Shown in pieces: positions 46,893-55,898 of a stretch of DNA of 64,000 nucleotides. The stretch is taken from assembly GCA_902825215.1 (NCBI GenBank), contig LR782234.1, positions 2,790,001-2,854,000 on the forward strand, written 5' to 3'. Every line of letters begins with the position of its first letter. Position 1 is the first letter of the stretch. Under the pieces are notes generated by a model. It searched no databases, was not told where the DNA came from, and saw nothing but the letters and a program-made list of their open reading frames with translations. This DNA comes from Pseudomonas fluorescens. Its GTDB lineage: Bacteria; Pseudomonadota; Gammaproteobacteria; Pseudomonadales; Pseudomonadaceae. The position numbers and the translations under genes were made by a program.

Positions 46893-49103
46893 ATGTCACC
46901 CATATTCAGTCCCTCACTTTGCAGTTTTCCAGCGTCTTGTGTTTTCATCGTCGCCATGCCGATGCTGGTCGGCAACCAAGCGCAAGCGCGGCAGTTGCTG
47001 CCCGGTGAAACCGCTGTTATTTCGAACCCTTCGCCCGCGGAAACGTGGTCCGCTGGAAGTGCCAGCTCTCTTACCATAAACGGTGGAAGCACTCTCGGCA
47101 TATCGGCGAATGGCGCATCTTCTGTGGTACTTAACGGGGTATCGACAACCGGAAGCAGCGGCCCAAGCGCTGTGCAGATTACCAATAGTACCGCTGACAT
47201 AAATTCCAGCATGATTGTGGGTAACAGAACAGGGCTGAATGTGGCACGAGTTTCAGGAACTGCGAGTGGCTCGGTGGTCAATGCGAATGGCAGTACGATT
47301 ACAGGCGTTAATCGCGGGGCCGCTGTTTCTTCATACAGCACACTCAACCTGTCCAATACTAAGCTCACAGGCACAGGCACGAACAGTTCTGGCCTCACGT
47401 TAGCCGGGGGCAGTGCCACTGCTTCGGCGCAAAGCTTGATTGCAGGCGAGCAGAACGGCGTGGTCTTCACGGCTGACCCGACGGATACGCAATCCAGCGC
47501 ACTCACTCTGAACCAGTCTCATGTTCAAAGTACAAGCGGTGCTGCCATTCTCATTGATGTTCCAAGCGTCTCCGGTTCAACCGTGCAAATTGATGTTCAC
47601 GACGGCTCGACGATCGTTGGCGGCAACGGGGTGATCCTTGATGTAAGGGGGGGCGCAAATACAACCATGAATGTTGAACGCAGCGCTTTGGCTGGTGACA
47701 TTGTCAGTGACGCCGCCAGCAACACTGCCGTCGTCTTGGGCAGCCAGGCCATACTCAGCGGGCGTATGGAAAATGTCGCCAACGTAAGCATTAATGATGG
47801 TGGTCGATGGGATGTGACGGGAGCAAGCAGTATCGGCGCGATGCAACTGAATGGTGGGGCAGTCTCGCTGCAAACCGCGCCAGGTTTCTACCAGTTGAAT
47901 GTTGCAAGCCTGAGCGGAAATAACGGCACCTTTGCATTGAAGACTGATTTCACAACCGGTCAGACCGACAGTGTCAATATTGTTGGCAATGCTTCTGGAG
48001 ATCACAATCTGCAAGTTGCGAGCAGTGGATCCGATGCTCCCAGCGGGCAGCCGATTACATTGGTTCGCACTGGTGGAGGTGATGCGCAGTTCCGCCTGAT
48101 TAACGGTTCAGTTGATCTGGGTGCATTTCGTTACGAACTGGCAAGCAGCGGTAACGATTGGTTCCTAAATCCCACAACGCGTACCATCAGCCCGGGCGCG
48201 CGCTCCGTTCTGGCGTTATTCAATACGGCGATACCCGTTTGGTACGGTGACATGTCCCCTGTTCACACCCGCTTGGGTGAGCTGCGCAGCAGTAACCAAA
48301 ATGCCGGGTCCTGGGGACGAGTCTATGGCAAGAAGAACAATGTCGCTGACGGTTCCGGTGTGGCATACCAGCAAACACAACGAGGTTTCTCGCTTGGTTG
48401 GGATGTTCCATTGCCTTCTTTTGCCGATGGTCAATGGCTGATAGGCATCATGGCGGGACACAGTGATTCTGACCTGAACCTTGATTACGGTACATCGGGC
48501 GAGATCGAAAGTAATTATCTCGGGGGATATGTGACGTGGGTGGATAGAGCAAGCGGCTATTACTTTGATGGTTTGGTTAAGTACAACCATTATCGCAACG
48601 AAGCGAAGGTTTCCTTGAGTGATGGTGCGCGTACCAAAGGCAGCTACAATACTTCGGGTATCGGTTGGGAAAGCGAATTCGGGCGTCATATAATGCTCAA
48701 CGAAAAATCCTTTATTGAACCGTTCGCAAGGCTGTCAGCAGTGGTTATTCAGGGCGATGATTTCCGTCTGGAAAATGGCATGGATGCCAAAGGTGACACA
48801 GCGCGATCCTTATTAGGCAGCATTGGGATGAAGGCGGGCCGTACTTTCAATTTTGGAAACGACGTATCCACACAACCATACTTGAAGGTCGGTCTGGAAC
48901 ACGAGTTTGCCGAAAATAACGAGGTCAAAGTCAATAATAATGTATTCAATAACAACTTGTCGGGTAGTCGTATCGCTTGGGGCACAGGTTTAGCGGTGTC
49001 GATGAGTAAATCCTTGCAGGGTCATGCTGAGTTTGACTATATAAAAGGCAAAAACTTTGAGCAGCCTTATGGTTTCAGTCTGGGCATGCGGTATCTCTGG
49101 TAA
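46893..49103 (+). CDS. Autotransporter with passenger and outer-membrane beta-barrel
   Basis: A 736-aa type Va secreted protein. It has a signal peptide (residues 1-33, ending QAQA), then a passenger of about 400 residues made of short parallel-beta-helix repeats rich in Ser/Asn/Gly (STADINSSMIVGNRTGLNV, GSTITGVNRGAAVSSYSTL, and pertactin-like MNVERSALAGDIV, GGRWDVTGASSIGAMQLNGG). The beta-barrel domain covers about 475-736 (SWGRVYGKKNN..., ending GFSLGMRYLW with the terminal aromatic expected of an outer-membrane protein). No protease triad or RGD was noticed. It starts 183 bp after the preceding gene without a lux-box-like site, so it has its own promoter or is read from upstream. Confidence 0.9.
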   Translation: MSPIFSPSLCSFPASCVFIVAMPMLVGNQAQARQLLPGETAVISNPSPAETWSAGSASSLTINGGSTLGISANGASSVVLNGVSTTGSSGPSAVQITNSTADINSSMIVGNRTGLNVARVSGTASGSVVNANGSTITGVNRGAAVSSYSTLNLSNTKLTGTGTNSSGLTLAGGSATASAQSLIAGEQNGVVFTADPTDTQSSALTLNQSHVQSTSGAAILIDVPSVSGSTVQIDVHDGSTIVGGNGVILDVRGGANTTMNVERSALAGDIVSDAASNTAVVLGSQAILSGRMENVANVSINDGGRWDVTGASSIGAMQLNGGAVSLQTAPGFYQLNVASLSGNNGTFALKTDFTTGQTDSVNIVGNASGDHNLQVASSGSDAPSGQPITLVRTGGGDAQFRLINGSVDLGAFRYELASSGNDWFLNPTTRTISPGARSVLALFNTAIPVWYGDMSPVHTRLGELRSSNQNAGSWGRVYGKKNNVADGSGVAYQQTQRGFSLGWDVPLPSFADGQWLIGIMAGHSDSDLNLDYGTSGEIESNYLGGYVTWVDRASGYYFDGLVKYNHYRNEAKVSLSDGARTKGSYNTSGIGWESEFGRHIMLNEKSFIEPFARLSAVVIQGDDFRLENGMDAKGDTARSLLGSIGMKAGRTFNFGNDVSTQPYLKVGLEHEFAENNEVKVNNNVFNNNLSGSRIAWGTGLAVSMSKSLQGHAEFDYIKGKNFEQPYGFSLGMRYLW

Positions 49104-49131
49104 TGCTCGGAAAACGGAATTTTTAATAGGG

Positions 49132-49159
49132 CCGGGGCCGCAATGGTTGCAGACCCCGG
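49132..49159 (+). terminator. Hairpin between autotransporter and the convergent small gene
   Basis: CCGGGG-CC-GCAA-TGG-TTGC-AGA-CCCCGG, an interrupted stem 28 bp after the autotransporter stop, before the end of the minus-strand gene at 49171. No good T run follows, so termination strength is uncertain. Confidence 0.5.
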
Positions 49160-49170
49160 TTCGTCCCTTA

Positions 49171-49629
49171 TTAAGTTCCCAGAATCAAAAAGTTTTCAAC
49201 TTCTATCTTGAATGTCTCGCCGCCATCGCCTCCATTGCTGTCCATGACCGCATCAATATTTCCGCTGAAAATTTTTGCGTCTTTGTCAAGCATAAAATCA
49301 ATGTTGCCTCCTACGCTTTTATGAGCGATTGGATTCTGCGTGTCAGAATAGTCAACATAACTGATGATTATTTTGGTGGCCGGATTCAACGGATGAGTTC
49401 CATCAATAGTATCTTTTGGGATATAAATGGAAATCTCCTTATAACTAAAGTCAACAGCTCTTTGATGAACACGTGCTTCCCAGTGAGGACCAATAGTTCC
49501 TGGAAGACTGTTTTCAGTTAGTCTGAAGCTGTTGGCTTTGTATGCGACACCATCAATTGTTCCTATAAAATTGTTTCCCTGATTATTACGGATTCGAGGC
49601 GTGAATACGCGCTGAGCTGATGTGGCCAT
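49171..49629 (-). CDS. Small beta-rich protein, paralogue of the gene at 59473
   Basis: A 152-aa cytosolic-looking protein (MATSAQRVFTPRIRNN..., ending FLILGT). ATG 49629 has GGAG upstream; an upstream TTG is less likely. It shows IDGVAYKANSFRLTEN, YKEISIYIPKDTIDGTHPL, KSVGGNIDFMLDKDAKIFSGNIDAVM, and FKIEVENF. The same order with conserved spacing appears in the 159-aa protein at 59473-59952 (WLSVYVPENATAGDH, TGKIHLEIVP...MKGSIEF, VEVTSGEF). Both have a lux-box-like site at nearly the same distance upstream. It faces the autotransporter gene. Function unknown. Confidence 0.75.
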   Translation of the reverse strand: MATSAQRVFTPRIRNNQGNNFIGTIDGVAYKANSFRLTENSLPGTIGPHWEARVHQRAVDFSYKEISIYIPKDTIDGTHPLNPATKIIISYVDYSDTQNPIAHKSVGGNIDFMLDKDAKIFSGNIDAVMDSNGGDGGETFKIEVENFLILGT

Positions 49630-49715
49630 GATTGAAGACTCCAATTTTGATAGAAGTTATCTTGCAATACGGATGCCTTGCTGCTGGCTACATCATATAA
49701 TCCGAGGTCTTCAAG

Positions 49716-49747
49716 CTTGTAAACTGTCAGGTTTTACAGTTTACAAG
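49716..49747. promoter_or_regulatory. Lux-box-like palindrome, site 2 (inside a larger inverted repeat)
   Basis: CTTGTAAACTGT, 8 bases, ACAGTTTACAAG: 12-bp perfect arms. The 20-bp core AACTGTCAGGTTTTACAGTT (49722-49741) matches site 3 with one arm mismatch. It is 92 bp upstream of the start at 49629; on the minus strand an AT-rich -10-like TTATAT lies 22-27 bp after the box. Confidence 0.65.
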
Positions 49748-49830
49748 TTTGAGAAATTATGATCTTTCTCATATTTACTCGCCGAACCACAAGAAGCATG
49801 CTCTGGACATTGGAGACAATGCTTGCTGGT

Positions 49831-50472
49831 TCAGCCAAAAAGACCAGCCGCAATATTAATGGAGAAGCCCAGAATCGCTGTATTGAACACAAAGCCGATC
49901 AATGATTGCGCCAGCACTATTTTACGGATCTCTCGAGTTGCAACGCCTACATCGGACGTCTGCACAGCTACCCCAATCGTGAACGAGAAATACAAAAAAT
50001 CCCAATAATTGGGCGTTCTCAGCCCTTCGGCGAAGCGTAGCGCCGGTTCCTTACCGTCCCAGGTGTAATACAACCTCGCGTAATGCACGCAGAAAATCAC
50101 CCCGATCAGAAGCCATGAACCGACCACCGTGATAGCGGTGAAGCCGTAGTGCATTAGTTTGTTTGCGGTGTGCAGGTCTTTGCTGCCTGCCAATTCGAAG
50201 GTAATGGTCACCAGGCTGGCCAGCGCGGCGATGCACACCACGAACAGTACCAACCCGGCATTTTCGTCTTCGACTTCAGCGATGCGTTTGACGTCTGGTG
50301 CCTTGGCACGCACGGTCAGCCAGAACATCAGGATCAGGTACGTCCAGACGCCAGCGTTCCAGCCGATGAGAATTTTACTGACGATGGAATCGACAGGTAC
50401 CAACAAACCGGTGGCGAGACCGAGCAGAAAGCCGGCAGAGAGGCGAGGGTGGGTGCGGGCGAGGAAGCGCAT
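49831..50472 (-). CDS. DUF1345-like inner-membrane protein
   Basis: A 213-aa integral membrane protein with about five helices: [85 protein letters not shown], and a C-terminal pair. The segment [25 protein letters not shown] is the DUF1345 signature and resembles a pore-loop region. Function is unknown. ATG 50472 is chosen over an upstream TTG because neither has a clear ribosome site. Confidence 0.85.
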   Translation of the reverse strand: MRFLARTHPRLSAGFLLGLATGLLVPVDSIVSKILIGWNAGVWTYLILMFWLTVRAKAPDVKRIAEVEDENAGLVLFVVCIAALASLVTITFELAGSKDLHTANKLMHYGFTAITVVGSWLLIGVIFCVHYARLYYTWDGKEPALRFAEGLRTPNYWDFLYFSFTIGVAVQTSDVGVATREIRKIVLAQSLIGFVFNTAILGFSINIAAGLFG

Positions 50473-50557
50473 GGGGACTCGATGGGCCAAAGTGGTTCAG
50501 ACACATTAGCCCAGCGATGACGGACATGACCACAGCGCTGGATATTTGCAGAACCCC

Positions 50558-50647
50558 TGTGGGAGCGAGCCCGCTCGCGAAAGCGTCGGTACATTCAAAA
50601 TCGATGTTGACTGACCGGACGCATTCGCGAGCAGGGCCGCTCCCACA
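50558..50647. repeat. REP pair
   Basis: GTGGGAGCGAGCCCGCTCGCGAA (from 50559) and an inverted variant TTCGCGAGCAGGGCCGCTCCCAC (50624-50646), after the RND gene's stop. Confidence 0.9.
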
Positions 50648-50654
50648 ATCGTGA

Positions 50655-53600
50655 TCAGTGGGGCTTTGTGAAGCGTCGAACGAGCTTCATGACGACCACA
50701 AAGAACACTGGTACAAAGATGACTGCCAGCGTGGCAGTGATCATTCCGCCGATCACCCCGGTACCGATCGCTTGCTGACTTGCCGAACTGGCGCCCGTGG
50801 CGATTGCCAATGGCACCACACCCAGAATGAACGCCAGCGAGGTCATCACGATTGGTCGCAGACGCAAGCGTGCAGCCTGCAATGTCGCATCGATCAGGTC
50901 ATGCCCTTCGTCATACAGGCTTTTGGCGAACTCGATGATCAGGATCGCGTTCTTCGCCGACAGGCCGATGATGGTGATCAATCCGACCTTGAAGAACACA
51001 TCGTTCGGCATCCCACGCATCGTCACCGCCAGCACCGCGCCGAGCACACCCAGCGGCACGACCAGCAACACTGAGGTCGGAATCGACCAGCTCTCGTACA
51101 GCGCCGCCAGACACAGGAACACCACCAGCAGCGACAATCCGAGCAGGATCGGCGCCTGATTGCCGGACAAGCGTTCCTGCAACGACAGGCCGGTCCATTC
51201 CTGGCCCAGGCCTTTCGGCCCCTGTGCCACCAGACGCTCGATTTCCGACATGGCTTCACCGGTGCTGTGCCCCGGTGATGGTTCGCCGGAAATCGCAATT
51301 GCCGGATAGCCGTTGTAACGGGTCAACTGCGCCGGGCCCTGGATCCAGTTGGCCTGCACGAACGCCGACAACGGCACCATATGCCCGGTGTTGTTGCGTA
51401 CATGCATTTTCAGCAGGTCGGCGACCTGACTGCGTTGGTCGCCTTCTGCCTGCACGACAACGCGCTGCATCCGGCCTTGATTGGGGAAGTCATTGATGTA
51501 ACTCGAGCCCACCGCAGTCGACAGGACGTTACCTATGTCCGCAAAGGAAACGCCCAGCGCGTTCGCCTGTTTGCGATCAACGACTAGCTGTACTTGCGGT
51601 GCTTCGGCCAACGCGCTTTCGCGCACATTCATCAATATCGGACTTTTCTCGGCGGCGGCGAGCAATTCGCTGCGCGCCTGCATCAAGGTCGCATGGCCGA
51701 GCCCGCCACGATCCTGCAAACGGAACTCGAAACCGCTCGATGTACCCAAGCCGTCCACCGGCGGAGGCAGGACCGAAAACGCCATGGCGTCCTTGACTTC
51801 ACTCAGGGCGATGTTGGCGCGATCAGCAATTGAACTGGCGGAGTCTTCGCTGCCGCGCTGCGACCAGTCCTTCAACGTCGAAAACGCCAAGGCTGCGTTT
51901 TGCCCGCTGCCGGAGAAACTGAAACCGAGAATCACCACACTGTCACTGATACCCGGCTCGCCGGCGTTATGTGCTTCAAGCTGCTCAGCCACGGCCACCG
52001 TACGATTTTTGGTCGCACCGGGCGGCAGTTGAATGTCGGTAATGGTGTAGCCCTGATCTTCCACCGGCAAAAACGAGGAGGGCAGGCGCGCGAAGCAAAA
52101 GCCCAGCGCGAGCAGCAGTACGACGTAAATCAGCAGGTAGCGACCGCTGCGTTTCAGCGCAAGGCCGACCCAGCCCTGATAGCGGTCAGTCAGTCGCTCG
52201 AAGCGGCGGTTGAACCAGCCGAAAAATCCGGACTTTTCATGATGCTCGCCTTTGGCAATCGGCTTGAGCAACGTGGCGCACAATGCCGGGGTCAAAGTCA
52301 GGGCGAGGAATGCCGAGAACAGAATCGACGTGGCCATCGACAGCGAGAATTGCTGGTAGATCACCCCGACCGATCCCTGCATGAAGGCCATCGGAATAAA
52401 CACCGCCACCAGAACCAGCGTGATACCGATGATCGCGCCGGTGATCTGCGTCATCGCTTTACGAGTGGCTTCCTTGGGCGACAAGCCTTCGCTGGCCATG
52501 ATCCGCTCGACGTTCTCCACCACGACAATGGCGTCGTCGACCAGAATGCCGATCGCCAGCACCATGCCGAACATGGTCAGCACGTTGATCGAGAAACCCA
52601 GAGCGAGCATGGTCGCGAAGGTGCCCATCAGTGCGACCGGCACCACCAGCGTCGGGATCAGCGTGTAGCGCACGTTCTGCAGGAACAGAAACATCACCGC
52701 AAAGACCAGCAGCATCGCTTCGCCAAGGGTGTAAACCACTTTGGTGATCGAGACCTTGACGAACGGCGAGGTGTCGTACGGGATCTTGTATTCAACGCCC
52801 GCCGGGAAGTAGCGCGAGAGTTCATCCATCTTCGCCCGCACCAGCGTCGCGGTGTTCAGCGCGTTTGCGCCTGGCGACAATTGCACGCCAACCGCTGTCG
52901 ACGGCTTGCCGTTCAGGCGTGTGCCGAACTGGTATTCCTGGCTGCCGATCTCAACGCGCGCCACGTCGCTGACGCGCACGGTGGAGCCGTCGCGATTGGC
53001 CTTGAGCACGATGTCGGCGAACTCTTGCGGCGTCGACAACTGACCTTTGACCAGAATGGTTGCGGTGATTTCCTGCGACGCCGGTGACGGCAGGTCACCG
53101 ATGCTGCCGGCAGAAACTTGCGCGTTCTGCGCGACGATGGCGGCGTTGACATCGGCGGGCGTCAGGTCGAAAGCGATCAGTTTCTGCGGGTCGATCCAGA
53201 TGCGCATGGCCCGCTCGGCGCCATACAACTGCGCCTTGCCGACGCCATCCAGACGCTTGATCTCGTTCATCACGTTGCGCGCCAGATAATCGCTGAGCGC
53301 GACGTCGTCGAGCTTGCCATCACTGGAGGTCAGGGTGATCAGCAACAGGAAGCCGGAAGAGACTTTCTCCACCTGCAAGCCTTGCTGGTTGACCGCTTGC
53401 GGCAGACGTGATTCGACCACTTTCAGGCGGTTTTGCACGTCGACCTGGGCCAGTTCCGGGTTGGTACCGGGCTGGAACGTGGCTTTGATCGTGGCGCTGC
53501 CGAGGCTGCTTTGCGATTCGAAATACAGCAGGTGATCGGCGCCGTTGAGCTCTTCCTCGATCAGGCTTACCACGCTTTCATCGACGGTCTGCGCCGAGGC

Positions 53601-53753
53601 GCCGGGGTACACGGCGTAGATTTCGATCTGCGGCGGGGCGACGTCAGGGTACTGCGCCACCGGTAGTTGCGGAATGGCCAGCGCACCGGCCAGCAGGATG
53701 AACAGCGCGACAACCCAGGCGAATACCGGGCGATCGATAAAGAACTGCGGCAT
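50655..53753 (-). CDS. RND multidrug efflux pump, inner-membrane transporter (HAE1 family)
   Basis: A 1032-aa proton-driven exporter of the AcrB/MexB type. It begins MPQFFIDRPVFAWVVALFI with TM1, has the porter-domain segment YPGASAQTVDESVVSLIEEELNG, and the proton-relay Asp pair in GILVDDAIVVVENVERIM (TM4). The second half repeats the fold (GLITIIGLSAKNAILIIEFAK). The adaptor gene lies 15 bp upstream on the same strand; no outer-membrane channel gene follows, so the pump probably borrows an OprM-like channel. It diverges from a two-component system. Substrates are unknown. Confidence 0.94.
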   Translation of the reverse strand: MPQFFIDRPVFAWVVALFILLAGALAIPQLPVAQYPDVAPPQIEIYAVYPGASAQTVDESVVSLIEEELNGADHLLYFESQSSLGSATIKATFQPGTNPELAQVDVQNRLKVVESRLPQAVNQQGLQVEKVSSGFLLLITLTSSDGKLDDVALSDYLARNVMNEIKRLDGVGKAQLYGAERAMRIWIDPQKLIAFDLTPADVNAAIVAQNAQVSAGSIGDLPSPASQEITATILVKGQLSTPQEFADIVLKANRDGSTVRVSDVARVEIGSQEYQFGTRLNGKPSTAVGVQLSPGANALNTATLVRAKMDELSRYFPAGVEYKIPYDTSPFVKVSITKVVYTLGEAMLLVFAVMFLFLQNVRYTLIPTLVVPVALMGTFATMLALGFSINVLTMFGMVLAIGILVDDAIVVVENVERIMASEGLSPKEATRKAMTQITGAIIGITLVLVAVFIPMAFMQGSVGVIYQQFSLSMATSILFSAFLALTLTPALCATLLKPIAKGEHHEKSGFFGWFNRRFERLTDRYQGWVGLALKRSGRYLLIYVVLLLALGFCFARLPSSFLPVEDQGYTITDIQLPPGATKNRTVAVAEQLEAHNAGEPGISDSVVILGFSFSGSGQNAALAFSTLKDWSQRGSEDSASSIADRANIALSEVKDAMAFSVLPPPVDGLGTSSGFEFRLQDRGGLGHATLMQARSELLAAAEKSPILMNVRESALAEAPQVQLVVDRKQANALGVSFADIGNVLSTAVGSSYINDFPNQGRMQRVVVQAEGDQRSQVADLLKMHVRNNTGHMVPLSAFVQANWIQGPAQLTRYNGYPAIAISGEPSPGHSTGEAMSEIERLVAQGPKGLGQEWTGLSLQERLSGNQAPILLGLSLLVVFLCLAALYESWSIPTSVLLVVPLGVLGAVLAVTMRGMPNDVFFKVGLITIIGLSAKNAILIIEFAKSLYDEGHDLIDATLQAARLRLRPIVMTSLAFILGVVPLAIATGASSASQQAIGTGVIGGMITATLAVIFVPVFFVVVMKLVRRFTKPH

Positions 53754-53768
53754 GAAAAAGCGTCCTGC

Positions 53769-54926
53769 TTACTGACCCGAGGTCTGGGCAATGGGAAGAG
53801 GGCTGTCGTCGATCTGCACGGTTTCGCCGGGGCGGGCATGTTGCAGGCCTTCGACGACAATGCGGTCGCCCGGCTTGAGACCACCGGTGACGATCCAGCG
53901 ATTGTTCTGCACCGCGCCCAGTTGCACCGGTTGCTGGGCGACGCGCATCTGTTCGTCGACCGTCAGCACCTGGGCAATACCGGCGCTGTCACGCTGCACG
54001 GCGCGTTGCGGCACGGTGATGCCGTTGGCGATCGTTGCCTGTTCCAGACGTACGCGGATGAAACTGCCCGGCAGCAAATCCAGATCGGGGTTGGGAAATT
54101 CGCTGCGCAGGATGATCTGGCCGGTGCCCGGATCGACAGTGATATCGCTGAACAATAACTTGCCGGGCAGCGGGTACAGGCTGCCGTCGTCCTGGATCAG
54201 CGTGGCTTTGACCTGATCATGACCGACTTCCTGCAACTGCCCGGAACGGAACGCGCGGCGCAATTCATTGAGCTCGCGGGTCGACTGGGTGAGGTCGGCG
54301 TGGATCGGATTGAGTTGCTGAATCAGCGCCAGCGGCGTGGTTTCGTTCTGCCCGACCAAGGCACCTTCGGTCACCAGCGCACGACCGACGCGACCGGAAA
54401 TCGGCGCAGTAACGGTGGCGTAACCCAGGTTCAGTTTCGCCCGTTCCACCGCGGCTTTATTCGCCGCTACGTCAGCAGCGGTCTGCCGCGCGTTGGCGCG
54501 GGCGTTATCGTAGTCCTGACCGCTGATGGCTTTGTCGTCGATCAACTGCGCATAGCGCTGCTCTTGCAGTTTCGCCTGGAACGCATTGGCTTCAGCCTTG
54601 CGCAGCGCGGCTTCGGCGCTGTCGAGGTCAGCTTTGAAAGGGGCCGGGTCGATGCGAAACAGCACGTCGCCTTTTTTCACGTCGCTGCCTTCGCGAAAGC
54701 TCCGTTGCAGCACCACGCCGGCGACTCGTGCGCGGACTTCGGCAATCCGTGGCGCGGCAATGCGCCCGCTGAGTTCGCTGCTGAGGGTCAAGGGATGCGC
54801 CTCGATCGTCTCGATGCGCACCGTGGCCGGCGGTGCCTGCACTTCGGCGTCCGACGACGAATCACAGGCGCTCAGCGTCAGCGCCAGCGCGATCAGGCCG
54901 AGCCCGGCCAGCAGTTTGTTCGACAT
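53769..54926 (-). CDS. RND efflux periplasmic adaptor (membrane fusion protein), lipoprotein
   Basis: A 385-aa adaptor. Signal peptide and lipobox LTLSAC (Cys about residue 22) anchor it to the inner membrane. The domains in order are: lipoyl half with RVAGVVLQRSFREGSDVKKGDVLFRIDPAPF, alpha-hairpin, the second lipoyl half VTAPISGRVGRALVTEGALVG, beta-barrel, and membrane-proximal domain (GLKPGDRIVVEGLQHARPGE). ATG 54926 has GGGGG upstream. It is the first gene of the two-gene pump operon and starts divergent from the response regulator. Confidence 0.93.
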   Translation of the reverse strand: MSNKLLAGLGLIALALTLSACDSSSDAEVQAPPATVRIETIEAHPLTLSSELSGRIAAPRIAEVRARVAGVVLQRSFREGSDVKKGDVLFRIDPAPFKADLDSAEAALRKAEANAFQAKLQEQRYAQLIDDKAISGQDYDNARANARQTAADVAANKAAVERAKLNLGYATVTAPISGRVGRALVTEGALVGQNETTPLALIQQLNPIHADLTQSTRELNELRRAFRSGQLQEVGHDQVKATLIQDDGSLYPLPGKLLFSDITVDPGTGQIILRSEFPNPDLDLLPGSFIRVRLEQATIANGITVPQRAVQRDSAGIAQVLTVDEQMRVAQQPVQLGAVQNNRWIVTGGLKPGDRIVVEGLQHARPGETVQIDDSPLPIAQTSGQ

Positions 54927-54998
54927 GTACAACCCCCAATATTGAAGTCCGCATCCTACGGGCAGACGCCGAGATTAGCGGTGAAGCTTTGTAGGCGC

Positions 54999-55018
54999 TG
55001 TGTGAAATTGTGTAAGGG
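54999..55018. promoter_or_regulatory. Direct repeat in the pump/two-component spacer, possible response-regulator site
   Basis: TGTGTGAAAT followed at once by TGTGTAAGGG: two TGTGT half-sites exactly 10 bp apart, about 75 bp upstream of the adaptor start. OmpR-family regulators usually bind such tandem half-sites one helical turn apart. That the adjacent RstA-like regulator binds here is inferred. Confidence 0.4.
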
Positions 55019-55086
55019 TTTTGCTCGGGGACGGGTGAGGGCGTATATCCTGCAAGCCTTGAATTCTTTTGTGACCGTTAAACCGC

Positions 55087-55156
55087 TTTCGCGAGCAGGC
55101 TCGCTCCCACAATGGATCGCAGTCCAAGTGTGTGAGCGAGCCTGCTCGCGAAAGCG
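55087..55156. repeat. REP pair
   Basis: TTTCGCGAGCAGGCTCGCTC (55087 on) and an inverted copy with one change (GTGTGAGCGAG, from 55131), 20 bp apart, between the divergent pump and regulator genes. Confidence 0.9.
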
Positions 55157-55192
55157 GTCTGACATCCACCACAGCAATATCTGGATCACCCC

Positions 55193-55894
55193 ATGCCCAA
55201 CATCCTCCTGGTCGAAGACGACACCGCGCTCGCCGAACTGATTTCCAGCTACCTGGAGCGCAACGGTTATTCCGTCAGCGTGATCGGCCGTGGCGACCAC
55301 GTGCGTGAGCGGGCACGGGCCAATCCGCCGGATCTGGTGATCCTCGACCTGATGCTGCCCGGGCTCGACGGCCTGCAGGTTTGCCGCTTGCTGCGCGCTG
55401 ATTCGGCGACGCTGCCGATCCTCATGCTCACGGCCCGCGATGACAGCCACGATCAGGTGCTGGGCCTGGAAATGGGCGCCGACGATTACGTCACCAAACC
55501 GTGCGAGCCGCGTGTATTGCTGGCGCGAGTGCGCACACTGTTGCGCCGCAGCAGCCTGGGCGAGCCGCAGACGGTCAATGACCGTATCGTCATGGGCAAT
55601 CTGTGCATCGACCTGTCCGAGCGCACGGTGACCTGGCGCGAGCAACCGGTGGAATTGTCCAGTGGCGAATACAACCTGCTGGTGGTGCTGGCCCGGCATG
55701 CCGGTGAAGTACTCAGCCGCGACCAGATTCTGCAACGCCTGCGCGGTATCGAATTCAACGGCACCGATCGTTCGGTGGACGTGGCGATTTCCAAGCTGCG
55801 ACGCAAGTTCGACGACCATGCCGGCGAGGCGCGCAAAATCAAGACTGTCTGGGGCAAGGGTTATTTGTTCAGCCGCTCCGAATGGGAATGCTGA
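55193..55894 (+). CDS. OmpR-family response regulator, RstA-like
   Basis: A 233-aa DNA-binding regulator. The receiver domain has the acidic pocket LLVEDDTA, the phospho-acceptor Asp in LVILDLMLPGLDG (about residue 52) and the conserved Lys in DYVTKPCEP. The C-terminal winged helix shows SSGEYNLLVVLARHAGEVLSRDQIL and DRSVDVAISKLRRKF...RKIKTVWGKGYLF, which follows E. coli RstA closely. It overlaps no gene; the histidine kinase begins 4 bp after its stop. The divergent RND pump is its most likely target. Confidence 0.92.
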   Translation: MPNILLVEDDTALAELISSYLERNGYSVSVIGRGDHVRERARANPPDLVILDLMLPGLDGLQVCRLLRADSATLPILMLTARDDSHDQVLGLEMGADDYVTKPCEPRVLLARVRTLLRRSSLGEPQTVNDRIVMGNLCIDLSERTVTWREQPVELSSGEYNLLVVLARHAGEVLSRDQILQRLRGIEFNGTDRSVDVAISKLRRKFDDHAGEARKIKTVWGKGYLFSRSEWEC

Positions 55895-55898
55895 GCTG

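Noticed and set aside
43788..49629. Toxin/immunity or contact-dependent inhibition (CdiA) cassette
   Set aside because: No CdiB-type partner, VENN motif, or toxin-domain signature was found; the autotransporter is a classical type Va.
19381..55156. Regular repeats as a possible CRISPR array
   Set aside because: The repeats are dispersed REP palindromes in pairs between genes, without regular spacers or cas genes.
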